Assembly (NCBI GenBank): GCA_032068765.1
Contig: DAMBHY010000004.1
Span: forward strand, 124,001 to 188,000
Reading direction: 5' to 3'
DNA from: DAMBHY01 sp032068765
GTDB taxonomy: Bacteria > Bacteroidota > Bacteroidia > Bacteroidales > Dysgonomonadaceae
Length of the DNA stretch: 64,000 nucleotides
Part shown: one piece after another, positions 35,086 through 44,332 of the stretch
How positions within the stretch are numbered: the stretch's first letter is position 1
Layout of the letters: each line of letters opens with the position of its first letter
The notes under the pieces: generated by a model
Databases searched by the model: none
Seen by the model: the letters and a program-made list of their open reading frames with translations, nothing else
What the model was told of the DNA's origin: nothing
Program-made: the position numbers and the translations under genes

Positions 35086-35391
35086 ATGAATATTTTATTA
35101 CAAGCTGGAAACGCTGCAGGAGGAATGACGCAAATGGTGATGATGATGGTTATTATCATGGCAATTTTTTATTTCTTCATGATTCGCCCACAACAAAAGA
35201 AACAAAAAGACCTCCAAAAAGCCAGAGACGCAATGAAAACTGGCGATAGAGTGGTTACAGCAGGCGGCATTCACGGCAAGATCCGTGAAGTTAGCGATAC
35301 CTGGTTTTTAGTGGAAGTAGCTGATGGAGTAAAAATAAAATTTGAAAAGACATCTGTTTTTGCTTCCGGTACTGAATTAGAAGCAAAATAA
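35086..35391 (+). CDS. yajC: Preprotein translocase subunit YajC
   Basis: A 101-residue inner-membrane protein with one N-terminal transmembrane helix (MVMMMVIIMAIFYFFMI, about 22-38). The signature RPQQKKQKDLQKARDAMKTGD, split after the helix, is followed by a cytosolic SH3-like part. It associates with SecDF. It lies 19 bases after nusB. Confidence 0.95.
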   Translation: MNILLQAGNAAGGMTQMVMMMVIIMAIFYFFMIRPQQKKQKDLQKARDAMKTGDRVVTAGGIHGKIREVSDTWFLVEVADGVKIKFEKTSVFASGTELEAK

Positions 35392-35406
35392 AAATAGCAG
35401 GAACTT

Positions 35407-36378
35407 ATGGAAAAGAAATGGGTTGATTCAGTTAAATTGTTCTTCTCCAATTGGAGATGGAGAAAGATTGGCACGTTTCTTTTCTTTTTTATTCTTGCAT
35501 TTGCTTTTTGGATGATGATGTTTTTCAGAAAAAGAAATGTCGAATCCATCTATCGTATGCCTATCAAATATATCAATGTTCCCGAAAACATTGTTTTTGA
35601 CAGAAAACTTCCCGAAAGCATTGAAATAAAACTTCAGGATTACGGCTCTCAGATTTTTCGCTACGACACTATGCGAAAAGATTCGCTTGTAATTGATGTA
35701 GAAGATTTCATGAAAAATGACATTTCTACAATACAAGGGAATCAGCTTATACATTTGATTTCGCAGAATCTTTCCACAACAAGTAATCTTCTGACCTATT
35801 ATCCTTCTTTTATTTCCCTCAGAAGTTCCAAACTTGAACAAAAAGAAATACCGATAGAATTTGTTGGAAAAATTTCCACCGCATCTGGTAATTATATCGT
35901 TGACACAACGCGGTTTATGCCCCAAAAAGTGAAGGCATATTCATCTATCAAGAAGTTGCAAAACATAAGTTCAGCCAAAACAGAAAATATCTCTATCACT
36001 AATCTCAAATCTACATCCGTAATTAGGATAAAACTAAATTCAAACAACGGAATAAAGTATGTGCCTAACGAAGTAGACTATTATATTTCAGTGAAAGAAT
36101 TTACTGAAAAAGAATTTGATGTTCCGGTTCATTCAAAAAATCTGCCTGAATCTTTAAACGTTAAGTTTTTCCCTTCACAAGTAAAAGTTTCGTTTTTGGT
36201 AACATTGGAAGAATATAAAAAAATCTCACCTGAAGACTTCAAAATCGAACTGGATTACCAAAAGTTTAAGGAAAACAAGAATGGCAAAGTAGAGCTGCAA
36301 CTCACATCCTATCCATCATCAGTAAAAAATCCCAGACTCTTGCAAAATTCTGTGGAATTCTTATTTGAAACTAGATAA
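35407..36378 (+). CDS. YbbR-like domain protein
   Basis: A 323-residue protein with one N-terminal membrane helix (about residues 20-38) and a long beta-rich extracytoplasmic part. Repeated segments fit YbbR domains (MPIKYINVPENIVFD; FDVPVHSKNLPESLNVKFFPSQV, split). In Firmicutes YbbR proteins regulate the c-di-AMP cyclase. Here the gene is placed in the nusB-coaE cluster, which says little about its job. The stop lies one base before the coaE ATG. Confidence 0.8.
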   Translation: MEKKWVDSVKLFFSNWRWRKIGTFLFFFILAFAFWMMMFFRKRNVESIYRMPIKYINVPENIVFDRKLPESIEIKLQDYGSQIFRYDTMRKDSLVIDVEDFMKNDISTIQGNQLIHLISQNLSTTSNLLTYYPSFISLRSSKLEQKEIPIEFVGKISTASGNYIVDTTRFMPQKVKAYSSIKKLQNISSAKTENISITNLKSTSVIRIKLNSNNGIKYVPNEVDYYISVKEFTEKEFDVPVHSKNLPESLNVKFFPSQVKVSFLVTLEEYKKISPEDFKIELDYQKFKENKNGKVELQLTSYPSSVKNPRLLQNSVEFLFETR

Positions 36379-36379
36379 A

Positions 36380-36958
36380 ATGCTCAAGATTGGACTTACC
36401 GGAGGCATTGGAAGCGGGAAAAGCATTGTTTCAGAAATTTTTCGGATGCTTGATATTCCTGTTTATAATGCTGATGAACGCGCCAAATACCTCAACGACC
36501 ATTCTGAACAAATTCGTAGCGCTCTAACAGAGAAATTTGGAAATGATATTTATATCGGAAAAAAATTAAACCGATCTCACTTTTCACAGCTTATTTTCTC
36601 AAATCCTAAAAATGTAGCCATTGCCAACAAAATTATTCATCCAGAACTAATCAAAGATTTTGAAAAATGGCTGAAAACTCAAGATTCTAAAATTGCAGTT
36701 ATGGAGGCCGCCATCTTACTGGAAGCCAATCTTGGTTCACATTTTGAGAAGATTGTAGTGGTGCAGTCTCCGAAAGATTTGAGAATAAAAAGAGCGTCAC
36801 TAAGAGATAATGTCGATAATGCAAAGATTAAACAAAGAATTGTAAATCAATGGGACGACGCTCAAAGGAATGCTTTTGCTGACTTTGTGATAGTTAATGA
36901 TAATAGGAATTCTCTCATTCTACAAGTGTCGAAAATAGTAGAAGAGCTTAGAAGATAA
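36380..36958 (+). CDS. coaE: Dephospho-CoA kinase
   Basis: A 192-residue kinase for the last step of CoA synthesis. The P-loop GGIGSGKS is at residues 8-15, followed by PVYNADERAKYL. The ATG at 36380, one base after the ybbR stop, gives MLKIGLTGG. A TTG 15 bases upstream inside ybbR is possible but less likely. It complements the panC-panD genes elsewhere in the window. Confidence 0.94.
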   Translation: MLKIGLTGGIGSGKSIVSEIFRMLDIPVYNADERAKYLNDHSEQIRSALTEKFGNDIYIGKKLNRSHFSQLIFSNPKNVAIANKIIHPELIKDFEKWLKTQDSKIAVMEAAILLEANLGSHFEKIVVVQSPKDLRIKRASLRDNVDNAKIKQRIVNQWDDAQRNAFADFVIVNDNRNSLILQVSKIVEELRR

Positions 36959-37032
36959 AATATCGAATGAACAATACCAAATAATGCAGTGTTATAGATT
37001 TGATTGAAAAATTCAAATTTAATTATAAAATT

Positions 37033-37230
37033 ATGCAAGAAAAAATAGGTTTTAATGCGGGAAAAGTTTGGACTATCCTTGACGAAAAAGGTAAACTGAA
37101 TATGAAAGAGATCAAAAAATTCACCAAACTTACAGAAAAAGAGATTTATGCAGCACTTGGCTGGTTAGCTCGAGAAAATAAGGTAAATATAGAAGAAATT
37201 GAAAAAGAAGTGTCTGTATCACTTATATAA
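37033..37230 (+). CDS. Small winged-helix protein (DUF2582 type)
   Basis: A 65-residue protein starting MQEKIGFNAGKVW, with a helix-turn-helix (LNMKEIKKFTKLTEKEIYAAL, split) and WLARENKVNIEE. This is the pattern of the short winged-helix proteins common in Bacteroidota. The ATG at 37033 is preferred over a TTG at 37000. Target and function are unknown. It is the last gene of the nusB cluster and precedes a terminator. Confidence 0.8.
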   Translation: MQEKIGFNAGKVWTILDEKGKLNMKEIKKFTKLTEKEIYAALGWLARENKVNIEEIEKEVSVSLI

Positions 37231-37256
37231 TCCGGTAAAATTATTACGAAATAGAT

Positions 37257-37284
37257 AAGCTGCCTTCCATGACAGCTTTTTTTC
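37257..37284 (+). terminator. Terminator after the nusB-coaE cluster
   Basis: A short stem aagctg / cagctt with a 10-base loop is followed by TTTTTTC. Confidence 0.65.
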
Positions 37285-37290
37285 TGTCTT

Positions 37291-37323
37291 TTTGTTTAGT
37301 AAAGTTTTTTATCACTATCTTTA
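37291..37323 (+). promoter_or_regulatory. Promoter of the secreted Ntn-hydrolase gene
   Basis: TTTG at 37291-37294, a 21-base spacer and TATCTTTA at 37316-37323 resemble the -33/-7 pattern, with one mismatch in the -7 box. Confidence 0.45.
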
Positions 37324-37364
37324 CGACCTTAATTTGAAAACACTATTTATATAAATAAAGTCAG

Positions 37365-38576
37365 ATGAAAAAACAGATTTTAGCAATATGCCTATTTTCA
37401 TTCTTTTTTATTCAAATAGGCTTATCTTGTACTACGGCGGTAGTTTCTGGGAGATTCACTAAAAACGGCAAAAGCTTAATTTGGAAAGTCCGCGATACGG
37501 ACAATCTCGAAAACAGCATGCGTTTCTTCAAAGATGGAAAATATACTTACCTCGGGTTGGTAGACTCGAAAGACACGGAAGGAAAAAGCGTGTGGGGCGG
37601 TTCCAACAGCGCTGGATTTGCAATTATGAACAGTGCCTCATTCAACGTCAACGAAAATGATACAACCAATTTCAAAGATCAGGAAGGGGCGTTTATGAAA
37701 CTTGCACTTCAGACCTGTGCCAATCTTCAGGAATTTGAAACTTTGCTGAATAACAGAGTAAAACCTATGGGCTTGGCAGCACATTTTGGCGTGATTGATG
37801 CAAACGGCGGCGCCGCTTTTTATGAAGTAAACAATTATACATGGACGAAGTTTGACGCGAATTCCACTCCCGAAGGTTATGTAATTCGCACCAACTATTC
37901 TGAAACAGGTACGAAAAACGAAGGTTTGGGATTTATCAGAAGACAAACCGCTACAAAGCTTTTTGGCGAGACAAAAATGAATACCCTTACGCCACAAATC
38001 GTGATGCAAAATTTTTCACGTTGTTTCTACCATCCGGTTTTTGATATAGACTACAGGCAGAATTATGAAATAGGGAAATTCACCAGCGAGTTTATCTCTT
38101 CCGATGATTTGATTACGCGTCATGGAACTTCTTCAAACATCTTAATAGAAGGAGTAAAAAAAGGTGAACCGGGCGACTTAAATACCCTGTGGATTCAAGT
38201 GGGTTATCCCGAAACTTCTGTATCGCTACCTTTGTGGGTAAGAGGCGGCGAAAATATTCCTTCGGTATTGAAATACGATACAGCTCTTAAAAACTCTCCG
38301 TTAAACAATCATGCGATGCAATGGAAAAAAGACGTTTTCCCGATTGGAAGATCCGACGGCTATCATTATATGAATATGGCAAAATTAGTAAATCCCCAAA
38401 AAACGGGATATCTTCAACGCATCGAAGAGTTTGAAAAAGGCATTTTCGAACTTACAAACGATAAAGTAAATAAATGGAATAGTAAAACTTCAAAAGTTGA
38501 AATAGAAAACTATTACGAGTTACTCAACAAAAAAGTTACAGATTTCTATTCTAACTCAATTTTCGAAAAAAAATAA
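37365..38576 (+). CDS. Secreted Ntn-hydrolase, linear amide C-N hydrolase / acyltransferase-like
   Basis: A 403-residue protein. After a hydrophobic signal (about 1-21) the sequence reads CTTAVVSGR, and the Cys at 22 is the expected N-terminal nucleophile of this superfamily. The region GKSLIWKVRDTDN and GSNSAGFAIMNSASFN fits the alpha-beta-beta-alpha core shared by choloylglycine hydrolases and acyl-CoA:6-APA acyltransferases. The same Cys also fits a lipobox (GLSC), so lipidation rather than catalysis is an alternative. The substrate is unknown. It is monocistronic and followed by a terminator. Confidence 0.75.
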   Translation: MKKQILAICLFSFFFIQIGLSCTTAVVSGRFTKNGKSLIWKVRDTDNLENSMRFFKDGKYTYLGLVDSKDTEGKSVWGGSNSAGFAIMNSASFNVNENDTTNFKDQEGAFMKLALQTCANLQEFETLLNNRVKPMGLAAHFGVIDANGGAAFYEVNNYTWTKFDANSTPEGYVIRTNYSETGTKNEGLGFIRRQTATKLFGETKMNTLTPQIVMQNFSRCFYHPVFDIDYRQNYEIGKFTSEFISSDDLITRHGTSSNILIEGVKKGEPGDLNTLWIQVGYPETSVSLPLWVRGGENIPSVLKYDTALKNSPLNNHAMQWKKDVFPIGRSDGYHYMNMAKLVNPQKTGYLQRIEEFEKGIFELTNDKVNKWNSKTSKVEIENYYELLNKKVTDFYSNSIFEKK

Positions 38577-38597
38577 ACTACAACCTAAAAATTTCAA

Positions 38598-38641
38598 TAT
38601 CGGATATTACCTAAACACAAAAGGTTATATCCGATTTTTTA
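38598..38641 (+). terminator. Terminator after the Ntn-hydrolase gene
   Basis: Arms atcggatat (38599-38607) and atatccgat (38627-38635) with extra cct/agg pairing in the loop are followed by TTTTTATT. Confidence 0.75.
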
Positions 38642-38649
38642 TTACACTA

Positions 38650-41475
38650 ATGGACACCAAACAACTTCACAAACATTTAATAAAACTTTTCACGAAAGAA
38701 CAAGTTTTCACCGACGAGTTAAATTTACTAACAAAAGGTACGGACGCAAGTTTATACCGACTTGTGCCGAAGGCAATTGTAAAAGTCAATTCAGAAGATG
38801 ATGTACGTCGGCTTATTCAATTTTGTAAAAAAGATAATATCCCTCTTACTTTCAAAGCAGGAGGCACTAGCCTTAGCGGACAAACGATTTCTGACTCGAT
38901 AATGATGGAGATTGGTACGGGTTTTGAGTTTTCTACAATCGAAAATGATGGTGAAATTGCAACTTTCGGCTGCGGAATGACGGGAACCGCGGCAAACCGC
39001 ATACTACAACGCTATGGAAGGAAGTTGGGACCGAAACCCGCGTCTATCAATTCGGCAAAGATTGGCGGGATATTAGCAAATAACGCCAGCGGCTCGAGTT
39101 ATGGTATTCGTTACAACAGCTATAACACGGTAAAATCCATGCGCATCATTTTCGCTGATGGAGCAGTTCTTGACACCGGCGACACACAAAGTAGAGAGGA
39201 TTTTAAAAATAAATATCCCGAATTAATAGAAAAGATTAATAACCTGCATAGGCGTGCAATTTCTGATGACAAGATTCGGGAAAAAATAACTGAAAAATTC
39301 CAACTGAAAAACACATGCGGATACGGCGTGAATTCATTGATTGACTTTGAAGACCCGATTGATATTATCCAGCATCTGCTCATCGGTTCTGAAGGAACGT
39401 TGGGATTTATATCGCAGGCAACCTTCCATACTGTGCACGATGCACCACTCAAAGCCACCGCGATGTTATACTTCGAGAACCTGCGCGACGTATGCGAAAC
39501 CATTCTTCCACTCAGAACATGCTCCGTAAGTGCAGCAGAGTTAATGGACAGAAATGCGCTTCGCGCGGTGGAAAACCAAGACGAAATGCCAGAAGAACTA
39601 AGAACACTTCCCGAAAATGCAGCGGCCCTTCTCATCGATACGTCTGCAGATGATTTGGAAACTTTACAAAGACAAATCATAGATATAGAAAAAAAACTGT
39701 CGTCCATCCCCACCCTTTTTCCTATCAGATTCACAACTGATAAAGTAAAATACAATCTTTATTGGAATGTACGTAATGGACTTTTTACTTCCGCAGCAGC
39801 CTCCCGTCCTGCCAACACGGCTTGCATCATCGAAGACATCGCTTTTCATGCAGATGTTTTGGGAGATGCATTAACTGAAATCCGTCAATTGTTAGTTGAA
39901 ACAGGATATTCTGACGCAGTCATGTGGGGACACTTGCTGGACGGAAATGTCCACTTTACCGTTTTCCCCAATATAAATAATGAAGATAGCGTGCAAAATT
40001 ATGCGGATTTCATGCACAAACTTAGCGAAGTGGTTGTTACGCAATACAACGGAAGTCTGAAAGCCGAACACGGAACAGGACGAAACATGGCTCCTTTTGT
40101 CGAGAAAGAATGGGGAAGCGATATTTATGCATTGATGAAAGAAATTAAAGTGGCTTTCGATCCTAATAATATCCTTAATCCGGGCGTGATTATTAATGAC
40201 GACAAAAATGTCTTTATTAAGAACTTAAAAAATATCCCTGCAGTCAATCCTTTAATCGACAAATGTATCGAATGCGGCTTTTGTGAAGTAAATTGTCCTT
40301 CAAAAAATCTGACACTCACACCCCGTCAACGAATCGTGGCCTATCGTCATCTGATGGGCGGAGAATTGGCAAAATCTAAGAAGAAAATGAATGAGTGGTT
40401 GGATAAAACCGCTTATGCGATGGATGAAACTTGTGCAACAGACGGACTTTGTTCTTTGGCTTGTCCTGTGGGAATCAACACCGGAACGCTTGTAAAAGAA
40501 CTGCGGTGGAATCACAACGGAAGGTTTGCCAACAGCATCGCATCCTCAATTGCAAACCACATGGACACAACAACTTCAATATTGCGTTCAGTACTCAATA
40601 TTCCACATGTCGTAGGCAAAGGTATCAGTTATGACGCATTGGAAAAAATAACCCAAGGCATTTACAAAATCGGCGAAGGACTTTTCCCTTTATGGACAAG
40701 ATATACTCCTTCGGCAAGTAAAAAGTTGGCTGTTAAGGAACTTCCCTTCAATGCCGAAGGTCCAACTGTGGTTTATTTTCCATCATGCATTACACGTTCG
40801 ATGGGCGGGCCGTCTTATGGATACAACGAAACGGAAGATGTTCCGCAAAAGATGTTATCGTTGTTGCGAAAAGCAAATTTCAATGTGATATTCCCCGAAA
40901 ATCTGGATAAACTCTGTTGTGGAATGGCGTTCAGCAGTAAAGGTTTCCGCAAGCAGGCAGCTCAAAAAGAAAATGAGATGAATGAAGCATTGCTCAGAGC
41001 CAGTGACAACGGAAAACTTCCGATTGTCTGCGATATGAGCCCATGCCTTCTTCACATGCGTGAAACACTGGACAAACGCCTCAAACTTTACGATCAAGTA
41101 GAATTTATGCATGACTTTATGCTAGACAAACTTAAGTTTGAAAAGCAACTTATCACCGTTGCCATTCACGTGACTTGCAGTTCTACAAAGATGAATTTGG
41201 AAGAAAAGTTTATGAAAGTAACTTCGATGTGCGCTGAAAAAGTAGTCCTTCCCGAAAACGTGACTTGTTGCGGATGGGCAGGTGACAGAGGTTTTTTCTA
41301 TCCTGAACTGAATAATTCTGCATTGGCTCCATTGAAAGACGGTTTGAAAGGTGCAACGGAAGGATATTCCAACAGCCGGACTTGCGAAATCGGACTTTCT
41401 CTCAACAGCGGTTTGGCTTATAAATCTTTGGTTTATTTGGTTGACCGGTGTACAAAACCGATTGAAAAAAATTAA
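38650..41475 (+). CDS. FAD-binding and 4Fe-4S oxidoreductase, GlcD/Dld-type fusion
   Basis: A 941-residue fusion protein. The N-terminal FAD-binding domain has FKAGGTSLSG (68-77) and KIGGILANNASGSSYG. A FAD-oxidase C domain follows (GHLLDGNVHFTVFP; LKAEHGTG). Two 4Fe-4S sites come next, with Cys539, 542, 545, 549 and Cys595, 601, 605. Two CCG domains follow, near residues 756 and 873. In effect GlcD, GlcE/F-like modules are in one chain. The family oxidises D-lactate, glycolate or related 2-hydroxy acids and passes electrons to quinone; the actual substrate cannot be read here. Confidence 0.88.
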   Translation: MDTKQLHKHLIKLFTKEQVFTDELNLLTKGTDASLYRLVPKAIVKVNSEDDVRRLIQFCKKDNIPLTFKAGGTSLSGQTISDSIMMEIGTGFEFSTIENDGEIATFGCGMTGTAANRILQRYGRKLGPKPASINSAKIGGILANNASGSSYGIRYNSYNTVKSMRIIFADGAVLDTGDTQSREDFKNKYPELIEKINNLHRRAISDDKIREKITEKFQLKNTCGYGVNSLIDFEDPIDIIQHLLIGSEGTLGFISQATFHTVHDAPLKATAMLYFENLRDVCETILPLRTCSVSAAELMDRNALRAVENQDEMPEELRTLPENAAALLIDTSADDLETLQRQIIDIEKKLSSIPTLFPIRFTTDKVKYNLYWNVRNGLFTSAAASRPANTACIIEDIAFHADVLGDALTEIRQLLVETGYSDAVMWGHLLDGNVHFTVFPNINNEDSVQNYADFMHKLSEVVVTQYNGSLKAEHGTGRNMAPFVEKEWGSDIYALMKEIKVAFDPNNILNPGVIINDDKNVFIKNLKNIPAVNPLIDKCIECGFCEVNCPSKNLTLTPRQRIVAYRHLMGGELAKSKKKMNEWLDKTAYAMDETCATDGLCSLACPVGINTGTLVKELRWNHNGRFANSIASSIANHMDTTTSILRSVLNIPHVVGKGISYDALEKITQGIYKIGEGLFPLWTRYTPSASKKLAVKELPFNAEGPTVVYFPSCITRSMGGPSYGYNETEDVPQKMLSLLRKANFNVIFPENLDKLCCGMAFSSKGFRKQAAQKENEMNEALLRASDNGKLPIVCDMSPCLLHMRETLDKRLKLYDQVEFMHDFMLDKLKFEKQLITVAIHVTCSSTKMNLEEKFMKVTSMCAEKVVLPENVTCCGWAGDRGFFYPELNNSALAPLKDGLKGATEGYSNSRTCEIGLSLNSGLAYKSLVYLVDRCTKPIEKN

Positions 41476-41487
41476 AACAATTCTTTG

Positions 41488-41495
41488 TATCTTTG
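41488..41495 (+). promoter_or_regulatory. -7 promoter box of argS
   Basis: TATCTTTG lies 21 bases before the argS start, just after the upstream stop codon. A TTG at 41462-41464, inside the upstream gene, is a weak -33 candidate. Confidence 0.5.
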
Positions 41496-41515
41496 CAACT
41501 TAAGAAAATACAACT

Positions 41516-43309
41516 ATGGATATCGAAAAAAAATTACAGGAATTTGTCATTGCCGCTGTAAAGGCTCTATATAACGAAGACGTGACCGAAAACCAAATCA
41601 CGCTCCAAATCACAAAAAAAGAATTTAAAGGACATTACACGCTCGTAACTTTTCCTTTGCTTAAAATATCAAAAAAGAATCCCGAACAAACTGCCAACGA
41701 AATCGGTGAATATCTTCAACAGCAATCGCCGCTTATATCGGAATACAATGTGATAAAGGGATTTCTCAACCTCAGCATTGCTGCGCAATATTGGTTGGAA
41801 TTGATGCAAAACATCGACGCACAACCCGAATACGGTTTTACGCCGATTGCGGATGACGCGCCGCTTTTCATGGTGGAATATTCATCTCCCAACACCAACA
41901 AACCGTTGCATCTAGGACACGTTCGGAACAATCTGCTCGGGCATTCGCTGTGTGAAGTACTGAAAGCCAACGGAAAACGTGTGGTAAAAACCAATATTGT
42001 CAACGACCGCGGCATTCATATCTGCAAATCCATGCTTGCGTGGCAAAAATGGGGTGCAGGCGAAACACCCGAAAGTTCGGGAAAGAAAGGCGACCACCTG
42101 ATTGGCGACTATTACGTGCTTTTCGACAAAAAATTTAAAGCTGAAGTTGCAGAATTAATGGCAACTGGATTGACAAAAGAGCAAGCCGAAGAACAGTCCA
42201 AACTGATGCAACAGGCGCGCGAAATGCTTCGCAAATGGGAAGCGAACGACGCCGAAACTGTTAATCTGTGGAAAATGATGAACGGCTGGGTGTATACCGG
42301 GTTTGACGAAACATACAAGAAGCTCGGCGTGGAATTCGATAAAATATACTACGAATCACAAACATACCTTGCAGGTAAAAACGAAGTGCTTCGCGGATTA
42401 GACGAAGGCATTTTCTATCGCCGCGAAGATGGATCTGTATGGGCGGATCTCACCAAAGAGGGTTTAGACGAAAAGATTCTTCTCCGTTCGGACGGAACTT
42501 CAGTATACATGACGCAGGATATCGGCACTGCCAAACTGCGTTTTGACGACTACCCAATCGACACAATGATTTACGTAGTGGGCAACGAACAAAACTACCA
42601 TTTTCAGGTGCTTTCCATCCTGTTGGACAAGCTCGGATTCGAGTTTGGCAAAGGCTTGGTTCACTTCTCTTACGGAATGGTGGAACTTCCCGAAGGCAAA
42701 ATGAAATCACGCGAAGGAACGGTGGTTGACGCCGACGATTTGATCGAAGAGATGGTCAATTCTGCCAAGGAAACGTCTCAGGAACTGGGTAAACTCGACG
42801 GAATATCCAAACAGGAAGCCGACAATATCGCACGTATGGTGGGATTGGGCGCTTTGAAATATTTCATTTTGAAAGTTGACCCGAAAAAGAATATGACTTT
42901 CAATCCGAAAGAATCCATCGATTTCAACGGAAACACCGGTCCATTCATTCAATATACACACGCTCGCATTCAATCAATCCTTCGCAAAGCGGCAGAACAA
43001 GGCATCGTCATTTCTGACAAGTTGGATACAAACATCTCTCTTTCTGAAAAAGAAGAAGGATTGATTCAGATGATTTTCGATTTCAAATCCGTTGTGCAAC
43101 AAGCAGGCCGCGAATACAACGTGTCGCTGATTGGAAATTATGTGTATGATTTGGTGAAAGAATATAATCAGTTCTATCACGATTTCTCTATTCTGAAAGA
43201 AGAAAACGAGGCATTGCGTAATTTTCGTCTTGTGCTTTCGCGCAACGTAGCTCGCACCATAAAGAAAAGCGTGTCGTTATTTGGAATTGAAGTTCCCGAT
43301 AGAATGTAA
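41516..43309 (+). CDS. argS: Arginyl-tRNA synthetase
   Basis: A 597-residue class I synthetase. The Arg-specific N-terminal domain covers about residues 1-100. EYSSPNTNKPLHLGHVRNN (121-139) holds the HIGH motif as HLGH (132-135). KMKSREGTVVDADDL is the KMSKS-equivalent region with its following block. The C-terminal anticodon-binding domain ends in SLFGIEVPDRM. It charges tRNA-Arg, including the gene in this window. Confidence 0.97.
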   Translation: MDIEKKLQEFVIAAVKALYNEDVTENQITLQITKKEFKGHYTLVTFPLLKISKKNPEQTANEIGEYLQQQSPLISEYNVIKGFLNLSIAAQYWLELMQNIDAQPEYGFTPIADDAPLFMVEYSSPNTNKPLHLGHVRNNLLGHSLCEVLKANGKRVVKTNIVNDRGIHICKSMLAWQKWGAGETPESSGKKGDHLIGDYYVLFDKKFKAEVAELMATGLTKEQAEEQSKLMQQAREMLRKWEANDAETVNLWKMMNGWVYTGFDETYKKLGVEFDKIYYESQTYLAGKNEVLRGLDEGIFYRREDGSVWADLTKEGLDEKILLRSDGTSVYMTQDIGTAKLRFDDYPIDTMIYVVGNEQNYHFQVLSILLDKLGFEFGKGLVHFSYGMVELPEGKMKSREGTVVDADDLIEEMVNSAKETSQELGKLDGISKQEADNIARMVGLGALKYFILKVDPKKNMTFNPKESIDFNGNTGPFIQYTHARIQSILRKAAEQGIVISDKLDTNISLSEKEEGLIQMIFDFKSVVQQAGREYNVSLIGNYVYDLVKEYNQFYHDFSILKEENEALRNFRLVLSRNVARTIKKSVSLFGIEVPDRM

Positions 43310-43341
43310 AACGATTTAGAATTTTACGAATTGGAATATAG

Positions 43342-43370
43342 CCGCAGGGATTTATAATCTTTGCGGTTTT
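43342..43370 (+). terminator. Terminator after argS
   Basis: Short arms ccgca and tgcgg with a 15-base loop are followed by TTTTCATTT. Confidence 0.55.
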
Positions 43371-43488
43371 CATTTCCAAATAAGACATAAGGAATAAACT
43401 CCCATAATAGTTTTCTAATAGTAAACGGTTAAAAAAAGTCGACTTATTCACTCATTTCAATGTAATTCTCGTTTACAATTAAATGAGT

Positions 43489-43496
43489 TATTTTTG
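43489..43496 (+). promoter_or_regulatory. -7 promoter box of tcdA
   Basis: TATTTTTG lies 15 bases before the tcdA start; the same TATTTTTGTAAAAAAGA context occurs before the gene at 15993. Confidence 0.5.
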
Positions 43497-43511
43497 TAAA
43501 AAAGAAAATAT

Positions 43512-44273
43512 ATGGAATACAGTTTTACAGAATTATTCACGCGTGCGCAGTTGGTGATTGGTCCTGACGCTATGGAATCTTTGAAATCAAAGAAAGTTAT
43601 TATATTTGGAGTGGGGGGTGTTGGAAGCTGGTGCGCTGAAGGGCTGATACGTAGTGGAATAATGCACCTTACGATGGTAGATCCCGACGATGTAGCACCT
43701 ACAAACAGTAATAGACAACTACCTGCAACTACCAAAACAATGGGGAAATTGAAAGTGGATGTTCTAAAAAATAGATTGTTGGAAATAAACCCTTATGCCG
43801 AAATTACTATCATCCCGGACATTTATCGTGAAGAAAACTCCTCTTCATTTCATTTGGAAGAATATGACTACATCATAGATGCAATTGACACTTTGCAACA
43901 TAAAGCACATTTATTGGTGGAAGCATCCAAAACAAATGCAACAATATTCTCTTCAATGGGAGCGGGATTGAAAATGGACCCTCTAAAGATACGAGTTACT
44001 GAATTTTGGAAAGTAAAAGGGTGTCGTCTCGGAGCAGCTCTACGTCAGCGTATTCGCAAAGGAGAAAAACCGCACAAAAAAATTATTTGCGTTTATAGCG
44101 AAGAAATCACTGAGAACAAAGGCAAAAAAAATTCTCTTGAAAATGTGGATGAAAATTCGCGATTCCACAAACCAACAGTAAATGGTACACTTGTGCATAT
44201 TACTGCTGTCTTTGGATTTATATTGAGTGGATTGGTGGTGCAGGATGTTTTCAATTCAGTTAACAGCCAATAA
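43512..44273 (+). CDS. tcdA: tRNA threonylcarbamoyladenosine dehydratase TcdA
   Basis: A 253-residue ThiF/E1-like enzyme that cyclises t6A37 to ct6A in tRNA. The nucleotide site GVGGVGSW is at 33-40, with DPDDVAPTNSNRQ (57-69) and DYIIDAIDTLQHKAHLL. GAGLKMDPLKIRV supports TcdA over ThiF or MoeB. It stands between argS and the convergent yitT. Confidence 0.92.
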   Translation: MEYSFTELFTRAQLVIGPDAMESLKSKKVIIFGVGGVGSWCAEGLIRSGIMHLTMVDPDDVAPTNSNRQLPATTKTMGKLKVDVLKNRLLEINPYAEITIIPDIYREENSSSFHLEEYDYIIDAIDTLQHKAHLLVEASKTNATIFSSMGAGLKMDPLKIRVTEFWKVKGCRLGAALRQRIRKGEKPHKKIICVYSEEITENKGKKNSLENVDENSRFHKPTVNGTLVHITAVFGFILSGLVVQDVFNSVNSQ

Positions 44274-44307
44274 TAAAAAAGCACTCATTTTAATAAAAAA
44301 GAGTGCT
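44274..44307 (-). terminator. Terminator after leuS-yitT
   Basis: Arms agcactc (44280-44286) and gagtgct (44301-44307). On the minus strand the stem is followed by TTTTTTATTATT. It may also stop tcdA transcripts weakly. Confidence 0.7.
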
Positions 44308-44332
44308 CCTAATTATTATAGAAAAAACTATT

